Part shown: positions 24,215-35,336 of the stretch, one piece after another | Layout: every line of letters begins with the position of its first letter | How positions within the stretch are numbered: the stretch's first letter is position 1 | From: Sitta carolinensis | Lineage: Eukaryota > Chordata > Aves > Passeriformes > Sittidae | Assembly: GCA_032173965.1 (NCBI GenBank) | Contig: CM063290.1 | Location: forward strand, 1-64,000 | Length of the DNA: 64,000 bases | Direction: 5' to 3' | The notes under the pieces: model-generated | What the model was told of the DNA's origin: nothing | The model's input: only the letters and a program-made list of their open reading frames with translations | Databases searched by the model: none | Translations under genes and position numbers: made by a program

Positions 24215-25330
24215 GTTATTGAAATACTATATACAGAATATACGAAAAGGATAATAGTATATTACAATAAAATATATACAGTAATATTTACATTATATAT
24301 TTTAATGACTTTTATTAATTTTATTTTTGTTACTCTCTTAAAATATTTACTATATTTGTATATTTATATTTTTATATTATTTATTTTTAAAGCCCCTATT
24401 TATAAACAATAAACTACAAAAGCCCATTTATTTTAAACTGCATTTAAATTTATATTTTTAAATTTATAATTTGAACTTATTTGTCTTCTATATAAGTTAT
24501 GTTTGCAATATAATGCACAATATTATATACATAATATTACTGATATTATGCAGTATGTATAAAATATTTTCCTATTATATTTGTATATATATCAATAAAT
24601 TTCTCATTTGTATATATATTTTTATATTTTTATTTATAAAGAAACCCTGCCCCACCGTAATAAAAAGCCTTTATTTTTACTACACTAAAATACTTGTAAT
24701 ATATGTATTTTTAAATACTTATATTAATATCTAGAATTTATATTTCTATATCAATGTGTTACATATATTTTATATTGTAACAATAAAAGTATATGTGCAT
24801 TATTTTATATACCCTATATATTAGATAGCAATTTATATTCCTTATATTTATATTTTGTAGCTATACTCTACATTTATTATATATTTGCATATTTATTTTA
24901 ATTTTATAATATTTACATTTAGAATATTGAGTCCAAAAACCTTCCTCTAAGCAAATCAAAACCAAATAAACTTTATTTAAAACTATATTTATATTACATT
25001 TATATTTTGTAGCTATATTTTTATATGTATTATATATTTTATATATAATATATTTTAATTTGTGTTTAGAGATATTTATTTATATATTGATAAATTTATA
25101 CATATTTTTCATTTTAGATTTATTTCTTTTTATTTTGAACTCTAGAAATTTATTAAACTTACACAGTAGGTAAAACCCTACCTTTTTGGAGGAAACTTTA
25201 GAACTCACTGCAGTAGAGTTAAAGCGTGTTGGGTAACAAAATAAAAACCCCACCAACAAAACAAAAAGCAAAACCAATTAAAAAAACACCCTGCACAAAA
25301 CAATACAACCCCCCAAAGCACTTGTTGAGT
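24215..25330. other. AT-rich block
   Basis: About 1.1 kb, dominated by TATA, TTTATATTT and ATATTA words. The composition changes abruptly from the CpG island on the left and to the GC-rich block on the right. No gene. Minus-strand AATAAA-like words occur near its right end but are expected by chance here. Confidence 0.85.
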
Positions 25331-25399
25331 TTATTCTGGCTTTATACCACGATTGCTCGCTCGCAGTGAACACCACCAGGTTTTATGCATTCATTTATT

Positions 25400-28122
25400 G
25401 ATGTAGCACACAGCTTGATATCAGAGGAGCGACACTGACACTCGAGCCAAGGCACAGAAAGCCAAACACGACCCAAGGAGCAGCAGGAACAGCAAAGCCC
25501 TGCTGAATTCATTGCTCAGGGATACACCAAGCCTGGCTCCAAGGAGCGTCCCCAGCAGCCTGCTCTGCTTTCCTCCCTCGCACGCTGTCCAACAACGGAC
25601 CCTCCACACCCCAGGCAACAGCATGGATCTACTGCTGCAGAAGAAAGCCTTGCCTTACAGCAGATTTGAGCCCTGACCTTGCAAAAAAACACCCCCAACC
25701 CAACGATTCCCCCCAGAGCTCTGGAGTCACTCCTGCCTTGGAGCACGAGTCAAGCCAAAGCCAGGGAGACAAGAAAAACACAAGTGCCTCCGTGCTGTCC
25801 CTTTGGCAAGCCCAGCAGCACAGGGAGGGCTTTATCAGCCAGGGAAAAGGCACAGCCAGGGCACGAGAGGCTGCAGAGCAGAGCAGGCAGCAGAGCAAGG
25901 CTTTGCTTTCACACACACAAATTGCAATCCCTATTTCCAGGCAGCCACAAGTGCCCGGCCCGCCTGAGCAGCAGCCTTGCTCAGGACAAACCCCCCTTAA
26001 GGGGACCCTCTCCAGGCACAGCAGAGCAACTCCTGGGCTGGGAGCCAGCCCGGCTCAGCGCTGCTCCCCCAGCACAGCCCCCCGGCGCTTTCAGCTCTCT
26101 GCAGCCCTGGCAATGTTCCCACAGAGCCCAGAGGGGCCCAGGGCCCAGTCCCACGGTGCCCTTCTCCTGCAGGGCAGCGGGCATTGCCTGGCTCAGTGCC
26201 CAGCAGCCACGGGCCACTCACTCGTGCTCAGCCTCGTCTGCGCAGCTCTGGCCATCGGATCCACCTGCAAAAGAACCAGGCAAAGGCACTGGGGCACACG
26301 CACAATGGTGCAGCACAAAGAGCACTGCGGGCCTCACAAGGCTCTCCTCTCCCAGCACCAATTCTTTGCATTTCCTTCTTTCCCTGCTCCTTTCACCCTG
26401 GGACAGCTCCTGGGACTCTGCCCGGGCCCAGCTCAGTGCCAGCGCTGCCCAAGAGTGACCGGCCCGGCCCAGCTCGGGCTCTGGGGGCACCGGCACACTG
26501 GAACTGGCCCAGCCTCCTCCAGCCTCTCTGCTCCTCCAGGGCTGCTCAGCAATTCCCACAGCTGGCCACAGTTCTCCTCAGACCCTGCCTCAATGCCACC
26601 AACTCGGACAGAGAGTCATTTACCAGCTGAAGAGGAGGAAGTGCCCTGGTCCCCTGGGCTTCATGCTTGTTTTCTCTCTTGTCTCCCAAATTTGTTAGCC
26701 ACAGAGTATGGAGTAAGGAAATAATTTTATTTATCACCTTGTTTTCCAGACACCTGAAAAACAAATCACCATGAACACATCAAAACCAACCAAACAAAAA
26801 CCAAAGAAAGCCGCCTTTGGGGGACCACATTCTAGTGCACTTTTAGTGTACTTGTCAGGGCACTCTGGGCACAAGAGATTTCTTGTCTATGTGCACAGAT
26901 GTGAAGGAGAGGCAGGGGGGGGAGGAATGCTCCAGACAGCTCCAATCCATTCCTCTGCCTCTCCCTGTGCAGCAGGGCCTGTGACAGGATGGGAACTGAG
27001 AGTGCTGGATATTTAAATGGTAAAGACACCAACACATGGTGCCACTTTGCTCTGTCAGGTTTTCAAGGAAGTGTTTTCCAAATCACAAAGCCCCCTAACC
27101 ATCCTCCCTCCCACCACAACCTGAAAGCCTCTTGATTCCGTCTCCAGAAACACGAGGGACACCTCGGAGTTCAGCAAGTTCTGCCAGCACAGCCCCTGGT
27201 GCCCCTGCCTGTCACCCTCCTTTCCACACTCAGCCACGCAGTTACCCTGCTGTGCACAGCCAAACTGTGCCCATTTCTCCTGCACCTCCCTGGGGACCTT
27301 TGCTCTGAGCTGTGCAGGACCCATGGCAGGAGCCTGCGATCCTGGCTCAGCTCACGGGCAGCTCTGGTGGCACGGGCAGCACTTGGCAGCATCTCCAGAA
27401 TACGACTCTGAAAGAGAAAACAGAGCTTGTTCTTTTGCAGTCAGGATCTAAGGAGCCCACTCACAATCAGCAATTAGACTGCTATCTCATCAACTTCAAT
27501 GTCAAATGAACACCACCTGTTCTCAGCAGCTCCAGGAAAGCAGAGACATTCTCCCTGCAAAGCTTCACACCACAGGTACTACTCTTATCAGAAGGCTGCA
27601 GGGAGCAAAACAGTTTTATCCTTCTGTCCCGGGTTTGGACACCCCAAACACTCAGGGTGGATGCTCCCAAACCTGAGAGCTCCTGGCACATGAGTTTCCC
27701 TCCTGCTGAAGCACTGCTGCCTGAGGAATACAGACCCCCAAAACAGAAAAGGCCCTGACTGCAGGAGCAGAACCACGGCACCCCCACGAGGCTCCATGAT
27801 GGCAGGAACCTGTTCCAGTCTCAGGGATAAGCATGGGACTGCTTTAGACACAAGCAATTACTTCCCCCTCCACACATAACACAACATCAGCAGATGTTCA
27901 AGGGGGCATAGGCAGAGTCAGCTGCTCCTCCCTGCTTTCTACCTGACATCTCAAAGCCATGCAAACTTCTGCGGTTTGGGATTTTTTGGTGCTTTTACTA
28001 ATCTAAACTCAAACATGAATGTAAGCTAGCTGGGGCAGAATATTCTGTTTATTGTGCTCACAGAGCACACACAGCACAACTCCCTGTGTCTCAGAATTAA
28101 GAAAACAACAAAACCCACACAG
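25400..28122. other. GC-rich unassigned block
   Basis: Contains a 352-codon plus-strand open frame (25666-26724) and an overlapping 259-codon frame (25679-26458). Both are rich in S, P, Q and A with no recognised domain, typical of GC-rich noncoding DNA. Minus-strand AATAAA words lie at about 25330 and 25397. Acceptor- and donor-like sites occur (for example around 26268) but no exon could be assigned. Confidence 0.3.
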
Positions 28123-28127
28123 AAGGC

Positions 28128-29409
28128 TGTCGTAGTTTAGAAAAAATGAGTTTTTTCTGAACTTCAGTGGTCAAACCAATGAGTGCTCAGGTTTAAAGAC
28201 TGGCACCTGGTGTGGCCACTGAGGACAAGGATCCGCCTCTGAGAACACAAGGAGTTAAAAACAGAGGGCTCCCCGGAAAGCTCTCTCTTGGTTCCGGTCC
28301 CTGAGGACAGAGGGATCTCCCCTGCCCAGCGGCTGGCTGGGCGGGGGAGGGGAAGCCATGCGGCCTGGGTGAGGTAGGGCCGGAACCTCGGGCACAGAGG
28401 GGGAGAGGAAAATCCTACAGGATGGAAGGGTGGCAGACAGCCTTCTTTTCCCTTTCCCTCCCCCCCTTCCCCCCCCCGGAGGGAGACTGAGAAACCGTGT
28501 GTGTGATCTTCGTCACCTTGAAATTTGATATCAACAACTAGACAGCACGGCCGAAGGAGTATGGGGGGGTGGCGCGAGAAGAGTGCCCAGCAGCAAAAAT
28601 ACCGTGAGAGTTCTGGGAAAACAAAGCCCAAGATTTTAACCCTTTTTGTAAATGATGGAAACTTTATAAATGCTAATCCTCCTGAATTTGAAGAAGACAG
28701 ATAGAAAGAACTGAGCAAAGATGATGAAAGTTTGTGTAAGTAGAAGATTGTCAGAGAACGCTGAAAAGAATCCTAGGTGGGAGGAGATGATGGAGTGGCT
28801 TTGGCTGGACTCTTTTGTATAACCATGGACGGACTCATTTTTTTCCTATAACATAGAAACTGTATCTGGGGAGAGGCATTGGCTTGGAGCCAAGAGTGGA
28901 CAGTAGTGTGAACAGAGATGAGAAGTGTCCCCAAAATTTGAGAGGCTGTCGTTTCTTGGAACTAACCAAAGCATCTTTAAAAAGAGAAACCCTAGAAACA
29001 GCTCTAGTCCATGCACAGTGGTGAGAGCACTGGACATGGAGGAAGAGGCCACGATGTGGTGCAAGAAGGACTCCTATCTCTCCTCAACGAGCTGAGTACT
29101 GATTATCGGAAGGGTAGTAATAGACTGAAGATTAATTATCTAAAAGGTGGTAACGTGATGGGGAATTTTCAGTTTGTTTTGTTAAGTTGAGAACTGGTGG
29201 GGGGGGGGGGAGGAAGAGTGTTTTTTTAAAGTTTCCATGTTCTTCTGTATGTGTCTTCTTTGCCTATTATAAGTAATAAAGTTTTTTTCCTTTTGCTTTC
29301 TAAATTAGACACTGTTTTGCTCTGTTTTTGGTCACATCTCACAAAAGATACCAGGGACAGTATATCGTTATAGGGGCACTGGCCTTGTGCCAACGTCAAA
29401 CCTTTGACA
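28128..29409 (+). repeat. 5' LTR
   Basis: Begins TGTCGTAGTTTAG and ends TTTGACA. Holds an AATAAA at 29275-29280 near its end, as expected for the R region, a C-tract near 28460 and a G-tract near 29200. A TGTATAACC word at about 28817 could be a core promoter. The 184-codon antisense frame in it is not a gene. Confidence 0.92.
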
Positions 29410-29411
29410 TT

Positions 29412-29429
29412 TGGTTCCCTGACCGGGAA
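29412..29429 (+). promoter_or_regulatory. Primer binding site for tRNA-Glu
   Basis: TGGTTCCCTGACCGGGAA starts two bases after the 5' LTR. It is the reverse complement of the 3' end of eukaryotic tRNA-Glu including CCA (…TTCCCGGTCAGGGAA-CCA), and the match continues for several further bases. Confidence 0.88.
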
Positions 29430-29599
29430 TCGAACCGAATTCTAAATGAAAAAAAAAAGAGAAAATAAAACAAGACTGTGAGATAGGATCAGAGAAAAAG
29501 AACAAAACATGTATCAAAGTAAACTAATAGTGAAATTTAGATGTAGAGAAAAATATTTAGTGTCTTTTGTAATAATTTTAAGATGGGTATGTGTTCTCA
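29430..29599 (+). other. Residual interior of the LTR element
   Basis: A-rich, no open frame of note, no recognisable retroviral domain. It begins with an A run at about 29449-29458. Confidence 0.8.
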
Positions 29600-29615
29600 G
29601 AGGCGAAGGGTGGAA
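29600..29615 (+). promoter_or_regulatory. Polypurine tract of the LTR element
   Basis: GAGGCGAAGGGTGGAA lies directly before the TG of the 3' LTR. Interrupted by one C and one T, but positioned and composed like a plus-strand priming tract. Confidence 0.65.
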
Positions 29616-30897
29616 TGTCGTAGTTTAGAAAAAATGAGTTTTTTCTGAACTTCAGTGGTCAAACCAATGAGTGCTCAGGTTTAAAGACTGGCACCTGGTG
29701 TGGCCACTGAGGACAAGGATCCGCCTCTGAGAACACAAGGGGTTAAAAGCAGAGGGCTCCCCGGAAAGCTCTCTCTTGGTTCCGGTCCCTGAGGACGGAG
29801 GGATCTCCCCTGCCCAGCGGCTGGCTGGGCGGGGGAGGGGAAGCCATGCGGCCTGGGTGAGGTAGGGCCGGAACCTCGGGCACAGAGGGGGAGAGGAAAA
29901 TCCTACAGGATGGAAGGGTGGCAGACAGCCTTCTTTTCCCTTTCCCTCCCCCCTTCCCCCCCCGGAGGGAGACTGAGAAACCGTGTGTGTGATCTTCGTC
30001 ACCTTGAAATTTGATATCAACAACTAGACAGCACGGCCGAAGGAGTATGGGGGGTGTAGCGCGAGAAGAGTGCCCAGCAGCAAAAATACCGTGAGAGTTC
30101 TGGGAAAACAAAGCCCAAGATTTTAACCCTTTTTATAAATGATGGAAACTTTATAAATGCTAATCCTCCTGAATTTGAAGAAGACAGATAGAAAGAACTG
30201 AGCAAAGATGATGAAAGTTTGTGTAAGTAGAAGATTGTCAGAGAACACTGAAAAGAATCCTAGGTGGGAGGAGATGATAGAGTGGCTTTGGCTGGACTCT
30301 TTTGTATAACCATGGACGGACTCATTTTTTTCCTATAACATAGAAACTGTATCTGGGGAGAGGCATTGGCTTGGAGCCAAGAGTAGACAGTAGTGTGAAC
30401 AGAGATGAGAAGTGTCCCCAAAATTTGAGAGGCTGTCGTTTCTTGGAACTAACCAAAGCATCTTTAAAAGAGAGAACCCTAGAAACAGCTCTAGTCCATG
30501 CACAGTAGTGAGAGCACTGGACATGGAAGAAGAGGCCACGATGTGGTGCAAGAAGGACTCCTATCTCTCCTCAACGAGCTGAGTACTGATTATCGGAAGG
30601 GTAGTAATAGACTGAAGATTAATTATCTAAAAGGTGGTAACGTGATGGGGAATTTTCAGTTTGTTTTGTTAAGTTGAGAACTGGTGGGGGGGGGGGGGGA
30701 GGAAGAGTGTTTTTTTAAAGTTTCCATGTTCTTCTGTATGTGTCTTCTTTGCCTATTATAAGTAATAAAGTTTTTTTCCTTTTGCTTTCTAAATTAGACA
30801 CTGTTTTGCTCTGTTTTTAGTCACATCTCACAAAAATACCAAGGACAGTATATCATTATAAAAGCACTGGCCTTGTGCCAACGTCAAACCTTTAACA
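29616..30897 (+). repeat. 3' LTR
   Basis: Same length as the 5' LTR and differing by roughly 20 substitutions plus homopolymer indels (near 1.5-2 percent). AATAAA at 30764-30769. Most substitutions are G in the left copy and A in this copy, concentrated in the last 90 bp. Confidence 0.92.
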
Positions 30898-30902
30898 AGG
30901 GC

Positions 30903-31592
30903 ACATTGTTAATTCCAATAGGAAACAAAAGAAAGATGCTTCTAATTAACCACCGGTGGTGAGAGCAACATTTCATTGTACTTTTACAGCTTTTTTTCTA
31001 TAAATTTTATGAAGAGTTACAGAGGATACCTAAAATGGGACTCTTACCTCAAAATCAAAACGGTAGAAAAGCTGGAAAAAAACTGTACTTTCCTCAGGTC
31101 AGAGACTGGTGTGACAGAAGGAATCAGCTCACCTTTCTGTACGTGTGCCCCTTGCAAAGAGAAAAAGCTGGCGTCGTGGAGGAGGGCAACGCTCCCAATC
31201 CACAGCCACGGACAGCACTAAAGGGGAGCTGAGCTCTGCGCTGCCCCAGGCTGGCAGAGCAGCCCAGGAGCTGCAGCAGGCCTCTGCTCTGAGGCTCAGG
31301 AGATTGCTAGCCGGCCCTGCACCTCCCCTGCCCAGAATGGAAAGCTCAGGCAGGAGTGCAGGAGCACTCGGAGCAGGGCAGGAGCTCAGCACTGCCCCAG
31401 GCTCTGTTTCCCACCGTGGGAAAGGGGAAGGGGAAAGGAGGGGCTGCTGACCAAGAGGAGCAGACTCCAGGACAGGTGGGAAGGGTGGTGTTGAGTAAAG
31501 GGGCACAGAGGTTCATGGGAAAGTTACATCTTTTGTGTGGATATACAAAACTTCTGGTACAATTTAACAAAACTACTTTGTGTAATACAACA
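30903..31592. other. Unassigned sequence between LTR element and duplication copy B
   Basis: No exon of URB1 recognised. Splice-like sites on the minus strand near 31046 and 31127 do not bound a recognisable coding stretch. Confidence 0.35.
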
Positions 31593-31817
31593 GATAGGTA
31601 GAACTTGCTCTCTGCCCAACCTCAGACTTATTTTTTCCTCAGCGAGCACCAAACACCGTGCAAGAAATCAGAAGAACAACAGAGGGAGAAGGCGACTCTC
31701 CAGGAACACAAGGCAGCTTTTAAATTCCTCCAAAAAAACAAAATTAAAACCCCCTTTGAAATGGCAATACAAGGTTAAATGCAACACAAAAATCACAGCT
31801 GAACTTCGCTCTGCCTT

Positions 31818-32025
31818 TCAATGCTGCCATCCAGCACAGGTTGCCCAGAGAAGCTGTGGCTGCCCTTGGGTCCCTGGAAGTCTCCAAAGCCAGCTTGGAT
31901 AAGGAAGGCCTTGAGCAACCCGGTCTTACTGGAAGGTGTCCCTGCCCACGGCACGGGGTGCAACTGGATGAGTTTTAAGGGGCCCTTCCCACCCAAACCG
32001 TGCTGGGATTCCACGATCCTATGAA
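31818..32025 (+). mobile_element. CR1 LINE 3' fragment (in duplication copy B)
   Basis: Same fragment as at 15108-15315, carried by the duplication, with the GGTTGCCCAGAGAAGC start and CGATCCTATGAA end. Confidence 0.85.
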
Positions 32026-32312
32026 CAGCCCCAGGCCGAAGGACTAAATTCCCATTTTTGTTCAAAAATGCTGCTGCAGGAGCACAAAGAGAGATTTCAA
32101 ATACTGCTCAAGTGGCACAAGCACAGCAGAAATTGCTTTTGGGGGTAAAGTGGTAATTTTACAATTCTGATACCCAGTACACGTGGAGGGCTGAATGCTG
32201 GAGGGCCTCGCTCAACAGGACTTCTATGGGTATCCATCCCCAGTTTGCTGATTAGGGCTCGGAAATGCAGCCCCAAGTCGTGGAATGCTGTTCTTGAGGG
32301 GATACCACATAC

Positions 32313-32451
32313 CATGGGTGTGAGAGACAGGGATGCTGGCCTTACCAGAGTCCTCTTGGAGCAGAGCCACCTGCAGCACGCTGCCTTCCTGCACCAGGTC
32401 TGCTGCCTCGTCTGGGCAGGGACAGGGCTTGGCCACCAGCTTCAGCAGCAT
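32313..32451 (-). pseudogene. URB1: Duplicated URB1 exon (copy B of 15604-15742)
   Basis: 139 nt with the same acceptor GCTGACAG and donor GTATGTGG and the same MLLKLVAKPCPCP...SIPVSHTHG reading. It is out of order, being upstream of the exons that should precede it. It ends one base into a codon whereas the 21.3-kb exon starts in phase 0, so splicing directly from here to that exon would shift the frame. Confidence 0.75.
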
Positions 32452-33079
32452 CTGTCAGCAAAGGGCAGGGAGAGGCGAGTGCACGGCTCCCAAGTGCAGG
32501 GGAACCACACGTGGCTAAAAAGACCACGTGCTAAAAGGGCTTGGAAGCTGGGCGGCTTTGAGGAGCACAACTTCCACATCGCCTCTGCGGGATTCTGTCA
32601 ACGGCTCCTGCTCTGCAGGGGACGCTCATGGAAAGAAAGTCCCCTGCAATTTGGCATCTGGAGTGCTACCACACACTGAGTCCCTGGGGAGACTGCCCTG
32701 CAAATCAAGCACTGGCCATTCAACAGCCTGAAGAGTAACAGCAAGTGCCAGCTTTCCTTGTAAGAGATCACAAGTTACTGAGGGCTGATCAGTTTGGCAC
32801 CTAAAGAGGACAGAAAAGCCACCCACACATCCAACACTCTACCCTTATACCAACGGTGCTGGAGTAACAACTGATCTCTTTGGATTTCATTTTCCTACAA
32901 GCCATTCTGCTGTCCTCCCATTCCAGACAAGAAGGATAATGCCACCTCTGGATAAAAATCTTTTTTTCAGAATTCCTTCCCTAGTCTCCAACAGGTTTCT
33001 CAACACCACCACCAAAATCTCTACCTTCCACTAACACTGTTCTGTGTATTGTTTATCCAGCTAATTGGAACACTGTTAC

Positions 33080-33199
33080 CGTTTCCAAAAACTGCAGCAT
33101 CGCTGCTTCCCTTTGGTCTCCTTGTGCCTTATCCAAGTGTTCCAGCCAAACGGAAAGTTCCTTCCATGAGCAATCAAACACTCCGCTGTCACGGAAAAC
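33080..33199 (-). pseudogene. URB1: Duplicated URB1 exon (copy B of 16372-16491)
   Basis: 120 nt, acceptor TTTCCTGGACAG, donor GTAACAG. Encodes VFRDSGVFDCSWKELSVW ... QFLET. It differs from copy A at V-to-D in the fourth residue and M-to-T in the last; the aspartate agrees with human URB1 (LRDTGVF). Confidence 0.78.
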
Positions 33200-33887
33200 C
33201 TGTCCAGGAAACAAAGGGACAGGTGTGTAAATAAACCTCAAAACACCTAAAACACAAAACCCAAGAGATGCACAACTTCTCGTAACCTAACATCACCATT
33301 CCTTCTATGGGGAAAGAAATGAAGAAGAGCAGGTTGAGGAAAAGAAGTGTCTGTCACTCTCCTCATCCCTCCCAGTTCACTTATTCCCACTCACTAGGGG
33401 CACCTCAACTGCATAGTGGACAATAAAATTCTTACTTCTGTAAGTTTTGGAAAGCAGCTTATGCTGCTGTCAGAGGGCTGTACATCTTTATAGCACCACA
33501 GGCAAAAAACAAAGCACCTTCAAAACAGCCTGTAGAGAGTTTTAGAAACCTACTGATCTAACATAAAGGAAAATCATTGCTAAACTAAACCTAAATCAGG
33601 CTAAAGTGGGCAGATGGATGAACAGCCACAAAAATGAGCAGTGGGCTGTGACCACAGCAGGGTCCAGAGAAGAGCAAGTTGCTGGGGGTGGTGAGGTAGA
33701 CACACATATAGACCACAACCAAGAGCCAGGCTTTCACTTATTTAGAAATGTTCCCCCACTTTCCTGCTCTCTGTATAAACCCAGGTTTGTACTGAAATGT
33801 CTCTGGCATCTGCAATTTCTTTCCCTTATGCACATGAGCATGAGAAACTGTTTGGTCTGGACTAGGCAACACAGGTTTTGAACAACC

Positions 33888-34276
33888 TAAAACCACCTCA
33901 GATTTAAGAGACTGGAAAAATTACAGAAGAAAAGCCAGTCTGAAAGGAAAAAATCCAATATAAACATGGAAACCTTACTGCAAAAATTGCAGGGAAATGA
34001 AGCACTCGAGAGCAGCTCTTTCTGCCAGCACAGGAAGAGTGCCCAGCCCTGTGCCACACAGAACATCTCACCCCACACACCAAGCAGCATTAAAATAACA
34101 GAACTCAAGCTACCACCCATGTCAGCTCTCACTAGGACAGGCCCAACTGATGGAAACTACAGCTTCAGGAAAGGATCCTACACCACCAGATTGCTTGATG
34201 TATCAGAGCTTCCACTTGGCAAAGATTTCCACAGGCAATTACTTTGTGACAAGTGGAAAAGGATTTTTAAGTAAAG
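33888..34276 (+). CDS. Unrecognised open frame, possible exon or retrocopy part
   Basis: An open stretch of about 128 codons after an in-frame TAA, ending at TAA. It has a mixed, protein-like composition: a basic start (RLEKLQKKSQSERKK), a Ser/Pro middle and the end RLLDVSELPLGKDFHRQLL...KWKRIFK. A CAG lies just before it (about 33870), and AAGTAAAG at the end could be a donor. It is opposite in strand to URB1. No family was recognised. It may be chance, but codon usage looks less random than in neighbouring frames. Confidence 0.3.
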
Positions 34277-34300
34277 GTGGATTATTAGCAGTAAGTCAAG

Positions 34301-34498
34301 GTGAATTTTGCAACATCTAGATCAAATGACAAAGATTCTTTTGCCAGAGCACCAAGACTTGTGATTTTCAGAATACAAAGCACCATAGACCAGTTTCATA
34401 TAGGAATGAATCAACTTTTTGACAATGTTCAATCACACAGAACAGAAAAATGTGAGACGTTGCTGACTGTCCTCAGTAAAATGGCTTCCAGAGCTTGA
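34301..34498 (+). CDS. Unrecognised open frame, possible continuation of the previous one
   Basis: 66 codons with a GTG at the start and a TGA stop. The core reads RLVIFRIQSTIDQFHIGMNQ then LFDNVQSHRTEKCETLLTVL, helix-like with heptad-style spacing. It lies 25 bp after the previous frame, too close for a normal intron, so the pair may be a broken retrocopy. No family recognised. Confidence 0.28.
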   Translation: MNFATSRSNDKDSFARAPRLVIFRIQSTIDQFHIGMNQLFDNVQSHRTEKCETLLTVLSKMASRA

Positions 34499-35092
34499 AA
34501 CATTAACAGCATCTGCAGAATAGAAAAGTAAGTTCAAATCTAACAATATCAGGTAAGACTTGACATTAATAGCTGAGCAAACAGTAACAACGACCATCAA
34601 TAAAAAGAGTAACCCCATTGAAAGAGCAAAGCTTCCACATATGAAAGGGACATTAATTTCTAGATTCTCTCCCAAATTAATGCTTCCTCTTGGAAAAGAG
34701 CACTTCTGAGAGCATGTACTTTCAAGAAATCAATGCTTCAAGAGACAACTGCTCCTAAGTGGAGGACGAAAAATGAAACACACCGGAGAAAACATCAGGT
34801 CTGTTCCAGTCTCAATCACCTCATTTCCTAAAAGGTCTTTTGATAACATGTAAAGAACCTTAACAGCTTGATTTGGACAGGACTATTGGCTCTGTGTGTT
34901 ATTAAATACGGGAACATCTATGAACTGAAAAGAGCATCTGCCACTTGGGAGGTGTTTCTGCCACTGCTACTTCCAGAAAAACAAAAACAAAAAAAAAAAC
35001 AAAAAACAAAAAAAAAACCCCACAAACAAACAAACAAGCCAAAAACCATATTAAATTATCACAGTTCTGTACACCACAAAGCATTTGTTCCT

Positions 35093-35310
35093 AGAACCAC
35101 AGAATACCCTGAACTGCAAGGCACCCACAGGGATCATCCAGTCCAACCCCTGCTCCTGCACAGACACCCCAACACTCCCACCCTGTGCCTCAGAGCCTTG
35201 TCCAAACCTCCTCCCTTCTGGCAGCCTCGGGGGCCGGCACCATTCCCTGGCCACCTGCGGCCGGTTCTTCTCCAGGGGGGGATTGCTGGGCCTGTAGCCG
35301 CCAGTCCCTG
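35093..35310 (-). mobile_element. CR1 LINE 3' fragment, reverse orientation
   Basis: The plus strand starts AACCACAGAATACCCTGAA and continues with GGGATCATCCAGTCCAACCC, the classic reverse complement of a CR1 3' end, then degenerate CR1 toward CTCCAGGGG. An A-rich simple repeat (34975-35040) lies just left. The fragment ends about 25 bp from the URB1 exon at 35337. Confidence 0.85.
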
Positions 35311-35336
35311 AATTACAACCCCCACGTGCAACTTAC

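Larger units (their letters stand above)
28128..30897 (+). mobile_element. LTR retroelement with almost empty interior
   Basis: Two direct LTRs of exactly 1282 bp (28128-29409 and 29616-30897) flank only 206 bp. Both begin TGTCGTAG; the left ends TTTGACA and the right TTTAACA. Flanking 5-mers AAGGC (28123-28127) and AGGGC (30898-30902) form a probable target duplication with one mismatch. A primer site follows the left LTR and a purine tract precedes the right LTR. No gag, pol or env sequence remains or fits in the interior, so the element would depend on others for movement. It could be an internally deleted endogenous retrovirus or a true non-autonomous family like terminal-repeat-in-miniature elements. 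It sits in the URB1-like locus on the opposite strand. Confidence 0.92.
31593..33773. repeat. Segmental duplication, copy B (2.18 kb)
   Basis: Near-identical copy of 14880-17067, same orientation. It lies upstream (minus strand) of where these exons belong in URB1 order, which suggests that this copy was inserted. Both exons inside keep their sizes and splice sites. Confidence 0.92.

Noticed and set aside
25666..26724. 352-codon plus-strand frame
   Set aside because: Compositionally biased, overlapped by long frames in other phases, with no recognisable domain. Listed only as part of a GC-rich block.
28164..28718. 184-codon frame antisense to the LTR, with a relative at 29652-30205
   Set aside because: It is inside an LTR, repeated in both copies with frame breaks at C-runs, and has no known domain.
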